Shown: positions 51,301 to 64,000, counted from the first letter of the stretch. The stretch is DNA of 64,000 bases from Thamnaconus septentrionalis (GCA_009823395.1 CM020502.1:23506444-23570443), one strand, 5' to 3'. Made by a program: numbers and translations. The notes: generated by a model not told the origin, from the sequence alone.

Positions 51301-54216
51301 AGCAATACCAGCATTGATATCATCTTGTTTATTCATTTAGTGCAATTGGTAAGAATGCACTGGCTTAACAGCACGAGCAACAAAAAAAAATAGTTAAACC
51401 TGAATTTTTTTTGATAAACTTGAACACAGTCAAATGTTTAAAAGATCCTTTTAAAAAATGTGCGTAGGCTCATTCACTGCACCAGCACAGCAATAACAAA
51501 TCAGGCGCCCCGAAAGAAAACAGCGTGTGTGTCCGGCACTGAGGGAGAGAGTTCAGTGATGGAAACGTGTTGGAGGAAACAGGCGACGTGGAGGTCGGGG
51601 CAGCCGTGTCTTCCTCGCACAGGCGTGTCAAAGGCTATGCGGATATTGTTTGTTATTCTGACTGGGAAATATCTCCAGTAACACAACTACAAATGTCGCG
51701 CCTTCAGCAAAGGGTAATAAAAACATGTCTTCGTAGGGCGAGCGGCTGACAGACCAAGTGTATTACGTTGGATTGCAGGAGGCGGGAGGGAGATGGCGAC
51801 AGTGATTGGCAACCGGCAGAAATAATACAGCGTGTGTCAGTAACGGGAGATGAAAACACACGCGCACCCGCCCACCCTGCCGCACACCCACATTCCTCTT
51901 TATGCATGAGAAAGTGGTGCATGCGCCCTCACCCCTTCACTTCACACAGACACAAATACAGCTGACAGCAACAGACAGATGATGTGAAGTGACTTTCTTT
52001 TTGTCTTTTTTTTTTACTAAATGATGAAAAGCGCTTTTAGAGGAAAAGTAATCAATCTCTGAGGAAACATGTATCATCTCCTATACTTGTGTTCAATCAC
52101 AGAGGCTCCAAGCGCTACAAAGTACTCCATTTTGCCTGTAATAGGCCGTGTTAACCTTTGAACTCCTGCTGTGATGAGTCTCCGTTATAATTCACGGCGA
52201 CAGAGGGAAGGTGTTCCTCTCTGTCAGGGAAAATAAGAAAATATGAAAGAGTCCAGATGCTGTGACAAGCAAAGAAAACCTCGGGATAATTAGACGCTCA
52301 ATGAGATTAGCACTGATTCTCCGATATGTCAGAGACAGTAAGGGTGATTATTTTACCGCGGTTTTGTGGCGTTAGCGTCGCTCTCATCAGGTTAGTATTT
52401 ACGTCGCAGTGAGTCATCAACTGACTTGCAGGGCCGAGGCGCGGTCTTTGACAAATGGTCATTCTGAAGAGGTCCTGGAGAGGGGGCAGGCAAGGAGGGG
52501 AAGAGGACTTTAATATGATTTCATCCCGGAGAGGTATTCATCTTTGTTTACTCTCTTCGGCACCTCCTTCCTGCTCACTTCTCTATCACATCCCCTCTTC
52601 CTTTCTCCGTCTCATGCTGCCTCTCCGTCCTCATGTCACCCCGCTCCGACCGCGTGACATGATCTTGACCCAAATCCGGGTCATCTCTATTGATCTCTCA
52701 CACCGCTTCATAAGAGACCTGCCTCCTCCCCCAACAGCCCACCCACCCCTCCTTCCTCTTATCGCCCGAAGCCCCTTGCACCTCACACCGTCCGTGTTCC
52801 ATTTGTCTAATGAAAGCAGGCCTCATATTTCTCCGGCTGTGGTCTGAGGCTTCTGATGATGATGCCCTTTAGTGAAAGGTTGTGAGGAGACACTTGGTGC
52901 TCACCAGATTGATCGAGAGCCCAGGGGGTCGTGCTTTTCAAGAGGGACGGGGAGAGGAGAAGAAAAATACCTGGAAAATAAGACGTAAACGAAAAAGAGC
53001 CTTCAGAGCTTCCCACCTCCTACAGTTGTAACCACTGGGCATCAGCACATCCTCATGGCTTTGTTGGCTTTGAATCCGGGAGGAAGACAAACTCTTTGTG
53101 CTGCATGTAAAAAGAAAAAGATGCCCTCTTGGATTCTGCTATTCTTTTGCTCAAGTTTTGCATTCCTTCAGCATTTGAGGTTCTTCACATCTGAATATTT
53201 GTATGCGCTATGTATCTTTCCTTTTCTAGTCCTGTCTCATTTTTTATGCTCTCTCTGCGAATGTCGTTTTAACATCCTCCCTGCAACCAACTGCTTTGAT
53301 GTGCTGCTAATCTTGAGTTGTTTCCATAAACACAATTATTTTCTTATCATATCCCATCAGAAGAGATGTCCACACACTGACATGAATGCCCAACTCCTAT
53401 ATTAAAACACATGCAGCAAAGCATAAAATATTCTGAGGCGTTAAAACTTTAGGCTTTGATGCAATGCAGCAAATTGCCTCAGTGTGACGATGCAGTACTG
53501 TTTTATTTTATTTATTTTTTTACCCCCAAACAGTTCACTTTGAATCATTTCTCATTGAATATCTTGCCGCATTGGCATTTTCTGCAGTAGCTGTTGCACT
53601 GGGTGGACTTTGGGGAATTGTGCCTGACAGAGCAGCCTCTGGCGCTATTACAGAGCAAGCGCCTGACTGCAGTCTTCTTCTATCTTCGTCTCCCCCTCGC
53701 TCCTTCTGTTTGCTGCTTGGGACGTGTGTTCTGGCGCCATACAAATTCTCACACGTCCTCTTATACGCATTACATTTGTCCGCCTTTGACCTCTGCTTTT
53801 CTTTAAAGAAATTGGCCCAAAAATATTTATAATGCTTGCAATTTTTTTTTTTTTTTTTCAAATGCTTATTTATGGACAAATAAATGGTATGTTGGTATGT
53901 TGTAAGGCAGGAACCCATTTTGGAGGCACCAACTTGGACTTTTAGATGGATCAGTACGTGTACAAGTGGAAAAGTGATGGTATTTACACCATCAACTTGC
54001 CCGTTATCAGCCTTTCTGTTGTAGCAGGCTAAAATAAGTGCTTTTGTCCAGGCCTGAAGAACCTCATTGACCTGCCAGGTCCTTGATCCTTACTTTAGAG
54101 AGCTGCAGCACCAGGATGCTCATCACTGAATGATGCCACTGTTAAAATGGGGTGTCGACTACTTTGCCCGCAATGACTAAACTATTCCTCCTTCTCTTCT
54201 CCTCTCTTCTCCATAG

Positions 54217-54399
54217 CTGTTGACCATCGACGACGACTTCTGCGGCCTCGACATGAACGCGCCACTGGGCGTGTCCGAGATGGTGCGCGGGAAGCCGCTC
54301 TACTCGGACGCCTTTGACAAAATGACCTCCGTCATCGCCTACGTCTACAAGAACCATTCGCTGGTCTTCGTGGGCACGAAAAGTGGACGCGTGAAGAAG
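54217..54399 (+). CDS. plxna4: Plexin A4, second coding exon (sema domain continuation)
   Basis: This 183-nt, 61-codon exon begins [18 protein letters not shown] and ends [12 protein letters not shown]. It continues the sema propeller directly from the previous exon in phase 0 and ends in phase 0 at a donor, AAG followed by GTAAGG at 54400. The acceptor has a long CT-rich tract ending [20 protein letters not shown] and [14 protein letters not shown] are close to plexin-A4 and differ from the corresponding A1 and A2 sequences. The exon is fully intact, which argues against long-standing decay of the gene and bears on interpretation of the frameshift in the preceding exon. Confidence 0.95.
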
Positions 54400-54587
54400 G
54401 TAAGGAAAACCAGGGCACGAGGTTGGATGGATGGACAGAGGGCAAGATTTGCTTTTCTCTGTGTCGGAATTTGGAGCAAAAGACTGGGATTTGGGAATAG
54501 CCTGCTATCCGAGGAAGGGTAGTAGTTGTAGGGCAGATTGACTTTCAGGCAAATCAGCTGAGTTGGCTGTATTTGAAGGAGGAAGAG

Positions 54588-54588
<1 letters not shown>

Positions 54589-54633
<45 letters not shown>
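54589..54633. repeat. (GT)n microsatellite
   Basis: Uninterrupted GT run of about 45 bp, 190 nt after the second coding exon. Confidence 0.97.
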
Positions 54634-54635
<2 letters not shown>

Positions 54636-54825
54636 ATAACGGAGAGAGAACGAGAGTAAAGGCAACTTGCGCATGTGTGTCTGTTTTGAGGACAGGAGGA
54701 TCAGGAGAAACCCCTGAGGGGATTTTATTTCTAGAGCCTATCTGGTATCTCCCACATCCTCCTCAGCCACTGCAACATATACGGCCATGTACACATGTAC
54801 ACAAGCAGCATCAGAGAGGCTGGAG

Positions 54826-54828
<3 letters not shown>

Positions 54829-54874
<46 letters not shown>
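54829..54874. repeat. (CT)n microsatellite
   Basis: CT run of about 40 bp ending CTGTCTC; a pyrimidine tract on the sense strand that could act as a decoy or PTB-binding site. Confidence 0.95.
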
Positions 54875-54879
<5 letters not shown>

Positions 54880-55530
54880 TCCTTCACTTTGGACTTGCAG
54901 AAAATTCAGAGCCCTGGGGGCAGATTGTAGCACACATCAGCATGTTGTGGAACTTGCCAGACAGCACAGATCAGCATGTTGCAAAATCAATTAGGCAAAG
55001 TTTCTTTTCTGTTTCTGGTGGAAAATTACAGGATCGGAAGGGGACAAAATGCACCATTCATTAGATTTAGAGACTAGAGCAAAAAGTGCTGGATAATTAT
55101 ACAGTTTCTTTGTATTTCTATAAAGAGCAGACCCATTGGTGCAGATGAGTGTGGTAAACATTTGGGGGAGAGGGTCCGATGGCTTCTCTTAAATCCTCAA
55201 AGCCACTGAAATAATTTGCTGAGCTCAAGGTGTTTGATCGTATCTGTCCATCCCTCAAAATATTAAAAAGGAATAAATAAACGTATTTTTTTTACACTCT
55301 GTTTGACAAAGTGCTTGGCTAAACAAGATTGGCCATCTCAGTATGAAACAGCACTGGATTAGCTGGATTTTGCCATGTTGCGTCTCCAACCTTTCAACTC
55401 TTCCCGTGGCCCAGCCCTGTCGCTTGTGCAGCAGCCTTTCTGAGAAGGGGGATAATGGGATGATGCAGTGTGCTGTAAGGTGTGATGGATGTGTGGGAGT
55501 TGTTGTGCTTTTTACTTCTACTTTTTTAAT

Positions 55531-55567
<37 letters not shown>
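55531..55567. repeat. (CA)n microsatellite
   Basis: CA run of about 37 bp. Confidence 0.96.
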
Positions 55568-55570
<3 letters not shown>

Positions 55571-56109
55571 GAAGAGAGAGAGTTCCTCACCAAATATATA
55601 TCATAGGGCCATGACTGAGACTAATTCCTGGGTGGCTCGGCCTGTGAGTATTACAGGCGGAAGGAAAATAGCATTACACAGAGGGGAGGAAGAGCGAGGG
55701 ATGAGCTGGACTGGAGAGATTGGACAGAGATGGAGTGTTTTCTTCCTCCCCCCAAAAAGCATGTCTGATAGCAGGGTGGCTTTTTGCAGTTGATATGCAG
55801 GATGGTTGAATAGCGGAGAAAGTTAGACAAAGATGCAGTTAGGACCAGAACAAGCAATCGGTGTCCAAAGGTGGGTGTTTTCCCCCCCTCTTGTCGATGC
55901 AGTCTGACTGGAGTGCTGGCTTTTGTTGATCGCCAGCCCCAAGGCGCAAGTCAAGCGTTTAAAGCAGCGTGATAGTACACTGATACCTGTTGTGTGTGAA
56001 GATGCGAGAGCCAGTTAGACAAAGAAAATTCAGTGGTTGTGAACACACCAATTCATTCCAGGTTGTGATATTTCCCTCATATTGCTTTTTCTTCTGCTTA
56101 ACCTTACCT

Positions 56110-56370
56110 CCATCCATCCATCCATCCATCCATCCATCCATCTTCAATACTTCCTGAGCTCAGGGTCACAGGGGTTTGCTGGAGTCTCTTCCAGCTGTCA
56201 TAGGGTGAATGCAGGGTGACACCCTGGACAAGTGGCCAGTTCATCGGAGGGCCACATAGAGACACCAACCACTCCAACCACACAGGGAGAACAGGCAAAC
56301 ATGCAAACTACCACAGAGAAAGGCCCCAGGCCCAGGAATCAAACCCAAGACCTTTAACCTTATGTTTCCC
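56110..56370 (-). mobile_element. tRNA-derived SINE, internally deleted copy
   Basis: The same family as 1378-1735 in the same orientation, with a (CATC)n tail at about 56110-56143. CTTCAATAC, CAGCTGTCATAGGGTGAATG, ACACCCTGGACAAGTGG and GGGCCACATAGAGAC match the other copy. Roughly 90 bp of the middle (the GGACTGTGGGAGGAAGCC section) is missing. The B box is decayed (GGTTTGATTCC), and the A-box end is reduced. Its longer CATC tail shows microsatellite growth from a SINE tail. Confidence 0.82.
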
Positions 56371-57000
56371 TTAAAAAAGCTATTTTTTTGCCACTGGGTG
56401 TTTGGTTTATCCCAGTAAAGAAAAGTCAGAGCGAAGTGCCCACTTTGACTGAAGGTGTTGCTTCTCCCTGGTCAACCTGGGCGTGCAGACGCAGTCACAC
56501 TGCCCCATTACAAGCCAATCCTCCCCTCCCATGTCCATACTTTCCCTCCCCTGTCGTTAACTGTATACCATTAGATGACATCACAGGCAATGAAAGACAA
56601 CAACAAGACAATAAAAGAGCCGAAGCCTCAGTCCACCTTCTTCATCAGCGCCTTTATAACCCCCCCCCAGCTAATGGATGTTGATTTATATAGACTCTTT
56701 CGCCTTCCGCGTTCCATTCCTCAGTCTCCTCCTCCTCCGCCTCCTCCTCCTCCTCCTTCCTTTTTGTACTCAACCTTCCTTCCTCTCCGTTATTTACGAC
56801 CCTGTGACTAACGCATCAGCCTGAGTAAATACAAGAATTACGGTAAAAGCAAGTGGCTGGACATCAATGCGACAGTGTTTGGGCTGCGCTGGACATTTGC
56901 GTTTACAGGCTGGACTTTATGACATCATGAAGCCTAGCCTGGTCCGGAAGCTGAGTGAATTAAATTCAATTTGCTCGTGAAATTGTTTCACTCAATCGAA

Positions 57001-57031
57001 GGGGATGGGGGTCGGGGGTGGGGGTTGGGGG
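57001..57031 (+). other. G-quadruplex-capable tract
   Basis: Five runs of 4-5 G separated by AT, TC, T and TT, a strong canonical G-quadruplex pattern on the sense strand of the intron. Confidence 0.65.
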
Positions 57032-57289
57032 TTTCTGCTGTGACATCAGGTCTGTGGAGTAGATTACAAGTAGGAGTGTGTTTATTGACAAGGGCTGCCA
57101 CTAGGGTGATGTACCTTTTTTTTTTTCAGTAGTCAGAGCTAAGCTTAACCATCGTGCATAAATTGAACATGTTTTTAGAAAGGCTGTGATTCTCTTGAGG
57201 GAAGGTGCTAATGTCGCAGCCATTCATTTTGACTTTGTCTGGGTGGGGAACGCAAATTGTATGGATTTTTCCTAGAATAAGTAGTAGTA

Positions 57290-57337
57290 GTATGATGATG
57301 ATGGTGATGATGATGATGATTATGATGATGATGATGG
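57290..57337. repeat. (GAT)n triplet repeat
   Basis: ATG/GAT repeat of about 48 bp with two single-base interruptions. Confidence 0.95.
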
Positions 57338-57431
57338 AGTGAGCACGGGGAAAAACAAGATGAAAATCCTCTGGTTTTCAAGGTGTGGGAAATAATGCAA
57401 AATCACCAACAGATAAAATAGAAACAAGATC

Positions 57432-57575
<144 letters not shown>

Positions 57576-57736
57576 TTACCAATCCTTTTAAAATCCTTTG
57601 AGTCTGCGCTCTCAAACAGGCATTTGAAGAAATCCCGGACCAGCTGAAGTTTCTTCTCTTTTCACTCATCGTCACCTCTTTTAAGTCTCATTCTCACAAA
57701 AAGGGAAGCACAAGAATACAAAGACTTCAGACGCAT

Positions 57737-57738
<2 letters not shown>

Positions 57739-57792
<54 letters not shown>
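57739..57792. repeat. (CA)n microsatellite
   Basis: Uninterrupted CA run of about 54 bp. Confidence 0.97.
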
Positions 57793-57800
<8 letters not shown>

Positions 57801-60800
57801 CCATGCCTTAGATGTCTCTGATGCAGAGTGGCTGTCTTATTGTGGATTGACACACTCTAAGCTGAATGTGTAGCAGCCTCCTGTCAGCACAAAACATGCA
57901 TTGCTGTCAGAATCTGCGTAGCCGCAGCCTGCGCCGCGGCCGCCCTTTAGTGCCTCACAAAGGGCTTCAAACCACAATCGCGCCGGACTTCTTTGCACCC
58001 CCCACTTCCAGCTTTTCAGTTCCGAGCATCCTCTGAAGTTTGGTCACACCCTGTTTGCCTCTTTCTTCTTTTTGCCCACTCCTCATAATTTCCTCCATCC
58101 TCCCGCCGTCGCCTCTCCCTGTCTCCCACTGTTTATCCCTCCACGGCTGAGTGGAGATGCCGCGAGAGCTCTTTGATGACTACCTCCTGCCACTGCAAGT
58201 GAATGGACCATATGGCGCCGATCCGCCTGTCCGTCGGTCAGTTTGTGTGCGTGCCGGTCTGTGGCTTTTAGGAGATGGAGATGAGATGGAGATAAAAGGC
58301 TGTGGCAGGAGAAGGTTTTTTGAAGCCATTTAGTGCAGGTCAGTGCTCGGTAGCAGGTCAAGAGGAAAAGGCCTTAACCACCCCCCCTACAGGCTGCAGG
58401 TATAGCTTGTGGTCATTCTGGCCGGGCTACACATCAGCATGCATGGGACACAAATGCACGGTAACGCAACAACAATACGCAGGTCCTTGGACTGGCATAA
58501 GCACACGCTGGCGCATCAGTGAGCAAACTGCACACATGCTGTGCACTCTGCCTGACCCAGAAGGCTGGCCAAGTGTCTCCATGGAGCCAGGGTGGGGTGG
58601 TGGGCTCCGGCGATGGGGCGGGGGGGGACGTGTGAAGAGAGGGAAGAGATGAGATTGTCGGCCACCTGCTGAGGTGCTAATGCATCTCCGCTGTCTGTCC
58701 CGATAGGCGAGCATTGGCGCTCAATACAATGAGCAGCTAACCTTGAACCTGCCAGAGGCAGTGGCGAGGATGCAGCCTGTCTTTGGCTTTTCAGCTATTG
58801 AATGTTGGTTGATGTTGCCCTGTCAATGCAGATGTGTGAGTGCATGTTTGATTTTGTCCTCTCACCTCCTTCAGCTGTAGCAGTAAAAAAAAAGAAAAAG
58901 AAATGTTTTTTTTTTTTGCCATTTGGTTTTATAGTGTTTCACCTCTTGACTGCGGTTGCCACTTTTCAGCCAGTTCCAGACTGGGAGACTCGGCGGCGGG
59001 AGCAAATAAAACCTCAGGCAGACAAAGAGCGAGGAGGCAGGAAGGCCGACATGAGAGATAAAGAGCCAGACAGACTGGTAGTTTAGACGGCTATCGCTAG
59101 AGAAAGAATAATAGAGAGAGCGGGTGGGTAGATCTGTCATTTAGCGTTGTCAGGGGAGATGGCACGAGCGTGAAACAGGTCAATTCCAACGCTGAATGGT
59201 TAATGGTTGTTGTCACGAAGCGAAAGGTCAAACTCGCTTTGGACTCAACAGCTGCCAAAGTTTCTTGCGATTGTTTTCACTCACGCTACCTGTGTGATAC
59301 TGTGTTTGATTGCTTGCGTGCTGTTTATCTTTCAGTAAAATTCTTCCACCCTCCCGTTTCCCTCTCGTCAGCACAAATTCTGTTTTCACATCACGCCCTT
59401 TGTTGAGTAAATATATCAATTATTACAAAGAATTTTCACTGCTCAAAACAGAAATTTGACTTGAGTGCATCCAGCATCAATGCAAACCAATAGTCCAACC
59501 TGGTTAAAGATTAAGATTGTACATAAGCATTAATCGAAGCAAGCATCGGATTAGCTTCCTTTGAAACAAACAGAGTAGTAACATTGCATTTCTGTGACCG
59601 TCACTGTCTAATAAATGAACCTGACCTCCTCGGGTTTACTGGCTTTGTTGTCTGCACAATAGATGGTAGATGGAGGGATATATGGGTCTGTGGGGGTGAG
59701 AGAGATATTTATTGCTATGGACGAGTCCCATATGTTTCTGGAGTTGATTGTGTCCTTGTTTTGCGTGTGTACTTGTGTGTGCGTATATATACATATACAT
59801 GTGTGGATGATGGGTTGGTTAGCCCCAGATGCAGATTATTGAAATGGGCTGAGCTGTGCCATGGTCAGTGGAGCAGAGGATTAACTGCTTAGAGCTAATG
59901 ATGAAATATGCTTTAGGACGGGCAGACATTGAGCACGCGCGCGTGCAGACTCTACAAGCCTCCCCTACCTTGTATTTTTTATTGCTGTGAAGCTACAAAT
60001 ACAGTGGTCTTCAACGCAGGTGCCCTCGCTCGCACACTGCACTGCTATCATGCTGGCCCGCAGCCATTACAACCACACACACTGGTCCATTCATGCTGGC
60101 CAGTGGTCTAAACTGCTGCTGCAGTCAGCCAACATTCCCAGAATGCCAATGTTCTCGTACTGTTAAGTATTCCTCAGCAGTCGTCCTCGCTACTCTGGCA
60201 CTCAGCGTGTGTGTGTGCGTGTGTATGTGTAAGCGTGCGTCTGTGTTTCTGCTCCTGCGTCAGCTAGCGTAGCGGCACACACTACGGCAAAAGCTGAGCG
60301 AGTGAGTTGCCATGGCAGCGCGGGCTGGAATGTATGGAAGATGCTCTGATATTGGGGAGTGTATTGAACTCTGTATTTCATTCCCTGGGAAGCTCGCGTC
60401 ACGCTGTTAGAATACGCTGCGAGTGCATATTAGGACGATCCGATCCTCTGATAGTGGGCTGGTTTGATGCCAGGTGCCGTCCAGCTCAGAGCTCAGAACG
60501 GTTTAGGATCGAAAAGATTGAGGGATTAAACACACAGCTGTAATGCAGACATTTTTTTTCATTTCGCCTGTCACCAAGCCATTTGTTGTTGAGGCAGAGA
60601 GGCATGTCAAGGAGAATTGGTCTGTAGTAGCCCCACGGTAAGCCGGCGCTACCTTATGATTCCTTTTTAGCAGCATTATTCCGGTCAGTCTCTCTTCTAA
60701 TATTTCATTTTACAATTGCTAGTTGCACAGTGGTTTCCTTGGGCCCTAATCCTAACTCGAGTTTCTCTTGCTGAAACTGCCCGTAGTTGTTTATGAGCAA

Positions 60801-60952
60801 TTTGAATTTGAATTTGCCACAACTGTGTAGGAAATCACACAATTGAGAGAGGTAAGGTCCAGTAATGGCTTGGGAACAGCACCAAAGTGTGGCTGTTGCA
60901 GAATGTACAGCGCTCTCCATGCATGATGCCAACATAAAAAATTATGACCCAG

Positions 60953-60953
<1 letters not shown>

Positions 60954-60983
<30 letters not shown>
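60954..60983. repeat. (CAGC)n tetranucleotide repeat
   Basis: About seven CAGC units, similar to 34725-34753. Confidence 0.95.
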
Positions 60984-61463
60984 AAAGCCAGGCAGAGTGA
61001 GCTGCACGACGCCCACACTCAGGTCAGCCAGCAGGCAGACTTGGAGTTGAAGTGAGAGGAAAGTGGAAAAAGAGAGATGACGAAGAAGAGAAAGAGAAAT
61101 ATGCAGGGCACGAGGTGGGGCGTGGAGGTCAGTATGTGAAACTGATGACGCTCTGAAAAAAGGAGAGAGAAAGGAGGGGATGATGATGGATGCAGTCTGA
61201 TGCATGGACGTACGATGGTGGAATTGAAAAGACAGAGGGAGAGGTAGTGAGAGGGCATATTGCTGGGTAGATTGAATGTGCAACACATGGCAGGGGAGAG
61301 TGATGAAAAGTGAAGAGGGCAGAAAAATGCAGAAAGCCAACAAAAGAAAAATCCACCCACCCAACAAAGAGGAATGAGTTTGAAGGCTGGATGTGGTGAC
61401 AGAGTCCGAAGTAGAGAACACGGAACCCGCAGGGAGTGAGAGAGCACGTCTTCCACACCATTA

Positions 61464-61501
61464 CACTCACACTCACTCACTCACTCACTCACTCACTCAC
61501 A
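61464..61501. repeat. (CACT)n tetranucleotide repeat
   Basis: About eight CACT units. Confidence 0.94.
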
Positions 61502-61606
61502 CTAACTTTTCCTTTTTGGTTGATAGGGACATGAAGAAAAAGAAGGGGCAAAGCCACCTTTCCTCAGTGTATCACATGGCTGGTGTGCACCTTGTCCCTG
61601 TCTCCT

Positions 61607-61608
<2 letters not shown>

Positions 61609-61649
<41 letters not shown>
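61609..61649. repeat. (CA)n microsatellite
   Basis: CA run of about 41 bp, followed 60 bp later by a GT run in the opposite sense. Confidence 0.96.
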
Positions 61650-61651
<2 letters not shown>

Positions 61652-61708
61652 AAATTGCCCCTCACAGAGTGGATGACATTGCTGCCACTTTCGCTGTTAA
61701 CCTTCGTC

Positions 61709-61744
<36 letters not shown>
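61709..61744. repeat. (GT)n-(GC)n alternating repeat
   Basis: GT run followed by GCGCGCGCG; alternating purine-pyrimidine, so Z-DNA-prone. Confidence 0.95.
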
Positions 61745-61747
<3 letters not shown>

Positions 61748-61764
61748 ACACGTGCACGTGTACA
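61745..61764. repeat. Perfect 20-bp palindrome
   Basis: TGTACACGTG followed by its exact complement CACGTGTACA, directly after the GT/GC repeat. It contains two CACGTG E-box hexamers. Confidence 0.85.
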
Positions 61765-61940
61765 GTCACATGCAAAAAAAAAAAGGAAAAAAAAAAGAAT
61801 CTGTTCAGCTCATGTGAGCCATTCAGGTGTTGTATTTATAGATGCTGTCGCTTATCCGTGTCCCCCCTTCTTCCCTCCCTCTCTTCTGGGGCTTCTTTAT
61901 AATTGATGAGCTGCCAGGGGCGGAGCTGGGCAACAGCGCT

Positions 61941-61952
61941 CACACACGCACG

Positions 61953-62012
<60 letters not shown>

Positions 62013-62013
62013 C
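61941..62013. repeat. (CA)n microsatellite with CGCA units
   Basis: CACG/CA compound run of about 72 bp. Confidence 0.96.
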
Positions 62014-62291
62014 AAAAATCAACCTTGGTAGCCAGCTGCTCTGCTGCAGGTGCAGACGACGCGCGCACCCTAAGTCAGAACCACTGGCTTGCATCTAGCC
62101 GCAGCAGTCCGTCATAAAGGTGAGGCTGGGAGCAATGAATCATGGTCCTTGGGGTGTTGCTTCTCAGTTGCCGGTGATATTTCTCTGGCTTGCTGAGTCA
62201 CTGTGTCCGTTTTCTTTTCTGCACAACTAAAATCAACCTTGGATATTCTTGCTGGATTTTTTTCTTTTTTACAGACAGACATATACTGTAT

Positions 62292-62418
<127 letters not shown>

Positions 62419-64000
62419 AGTTGTTTCTTTTAAATTGAAATAGTGATATGAGAAAGATGAGGAGTGAGAGTGTGGGAGTGAAGAGGGATCAGAGGGCGGC
62501 GATCTGAGGAGAAAGCCTCTGACTCAGCATGGGGACATGGCTGAAACCTGTCTGACAGGAGTGAGAAGGTGAGAGCGGTAAAACAGTTCCACCTCACTCT
62601 TCTGAGTTGCCTCTTGTTGAGGCGAGCGCCGGTATGTGGCAGTCAATTGGGCCGTGAGTGATTTGAGTGGCTTTTCTCCGCGCTGCGTACGCCTAGTTGA
62701 AAAGGCTCCAGCCGCGTCGAGAAGTTGTAGAGGGGAAGGAAAAAAAAAAACACTAACTTCTCCGGTCCTGATGTTTCCGCTCCCTGACAGTTTTTGAACT
62801 GCGGTTGACTCGGTTTTGTTCCTGGCTTGGGGTTACGACAAGGTTGGAGGCTCGGCGCGATGAGTCAAGGCCTGGATATGTAAACATATCAAAGGGCTGA
62901 CATGAAATGCGGAATCGGCGCTTTGATCGCGAGGGAAACTTGTGGCTTTTTTTCTCCTGGCGTCCTCCCCTCGCCGGGTGTCAGCAAAACACCTCTGAGT
63001 TCTGAGACCTTGGTGCACGGCCATATTTCCAGCAGGAGTGACTTTTGTGCCAGAGCGTGCGCGCACTGGAGCAAGTGCGCCTGCAGAAGCATGAGAGTGA
63101 TGGAGGTTGTGAAGAATGTGCTGTTTACAGCATAATTCACTAATCTGCCTCCACAAAAGCCTATTCATTTTTTTTTGCTGTAGAAGCATTTTTTTTTTTT
63201 TAGAAAAGAAAAAAAAGCCATTTAAGTATGCACAGGCGGCCATATCTGTGTGCGGAGAGGTCAAGGGTGAAGACGCGACATCATGGAGAAACGTGGGACC
63301 GTCATACAGCAGAGGCATATGAATACACGCTCCTGCTCGAGATGACAACTGCAAAGTTCCACCTCTCAAATGTGTCACCTCGTTTAACCACTGTGAGAGG
63401 GTTCGTTTTTTTTTCCCCCATTTGAACCTGGCCTTGTCAAACTCACCCTGAAAGCCTGCATCTGTTAATTAGCATCTCTATTAACACCCTTCGTCCACAT
63501 CAAGTCCGTGTCAAGCCAGCAAATGGCAATGTAATTAGTGAGGCCCGGCGCTTCTCTCTCCGTTTTCTCTCCTGCTGGAATGTTGCGCAGGTTACCGAAG
63601 TTTACACTGCCGGCACAACCGTCACACTGGCAATCGAACGTCGTGCACATAGAGTCACACCTCCTGTGACAGCGTTTTTATTTTTACTATTTGCATTTTC
63701 AAAAAGCTCTTGAATTTTACGTTAATTGCCCTTGCTTAGCAGACTGTGAAGAAACAGACTCTCTCGCACCTGATAAAGAGCTAATAAAACTGTTTTATCA
63801 TCAGCCAATATGTGTCATGTTTCAGAGAGTAAGACTTAAAAGTTACACTTTAATTATTATCATCTGATGGGGGCTAAATTAATTTAAATCTCCTGTTGGT
63901 CGTGGTTCTTACAGGCCTGCGGGGAATGTTTCTCTCGTGTAACATCTCTTTTCTTTTTGTTTCGCTCTCTGAGAACTTTCATCACTTTGGGTGTGTAATG

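Larger units (their letters stand above)
42772..54216 (+). other. plxna4: plxna4 intron between the two sema exons
   Basis: It begins GTGAGT directly after the GCG (Ala) codon and ends with a long pyrimidine tract and CCATAG before CTG (Leu), a phase-0 junction. The joined protein [12 protein letters not shown] matches plexin-A4. The 11.4-kb interval has no recognised exon. It holds microsatellites, a G-quadruplex-capable tract (43066-43095), a MITE-like element (46342-46882) and TAAT-rich candidate enhancer blocks. Confidence 0.9.

Noticed and set aside
58083..58361. Opposed 60- to 92-codon frames near 58.1-58.4 kb
   Set aside because: No recognisable domain or convincing splice context.

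Overview
This window is vertebrate nuclear DNA, almost certainly from a ray-finned (teleost, probably percomorph) fish. It has split genes with GT/AG splice sites, very dense CA/GT and tetranucleotide microsatellites, tRNA-derived SINE copies of a type familiar from acanthomorph fish, and short inverted-repeat DNA transposon remnants. There is no bacterial-style gene packing. Most open frames of 60-180 codons are chance frames, simple-repeat translations or SINE antisense.

The one gene I can identify firmly is a plexin-A, best matched to plexin A4 (plxna4), on the + strand. A CpG-rich block at about 20.5-21.7 kb, ending in a good splice donor at 21230, is the likely promoter and non-coding first exon. 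A 20-kb intron leads to a large exon (41419-42771). This carries a 113-nt 5' UTR with a tiny upstream ORF, the start codon at 41532, a signal peptide and most of the sema domain. An 11.4-kb intron follows, then a 183-nt exon (54217-54399) that continues the sema domain in frame. From 54400 to the window end is intron; later exons (rest of sema, PSI/IPT repeats, transmembrane and GAP domains) lie outside. In the large exon the reading frame is broken by one surplus base at a GGGG run (42359-42362); the plexin sequence resumes in the +1 frame and runs to the donor. Assembly error, allelic frameshift and gene damage cannot be told apart from this sequence alone.

The first 20.5 kb looks intergenic or distal regulatory: a SINE with a 9-bp target duplication (1378-1735), a CCG-repeat CpG block with a possible short first exon of an unknown gene (1997-2047), a small terminal-inverted-repeat element (13655-13789), and long AT-rich stretches with homeodomain-type TAAT motifs. 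The introns hold microsatellites, hairpins, G-quadruplex-capable runs, a roughly 540-bp MITE-like element (46342-46882), a second, internally deleted SINE (56110-56370), and TAAT-rich blocks that could be conserved enhancers.

I found no evidence for a new multi-gene system. The points most worth checking are the plxna4 frameshift and three small splice-bounded candidate coding pieces (near 2.0, 29.2 and 39.4-39.6 kb) that are too short for ordinary ORF calling.
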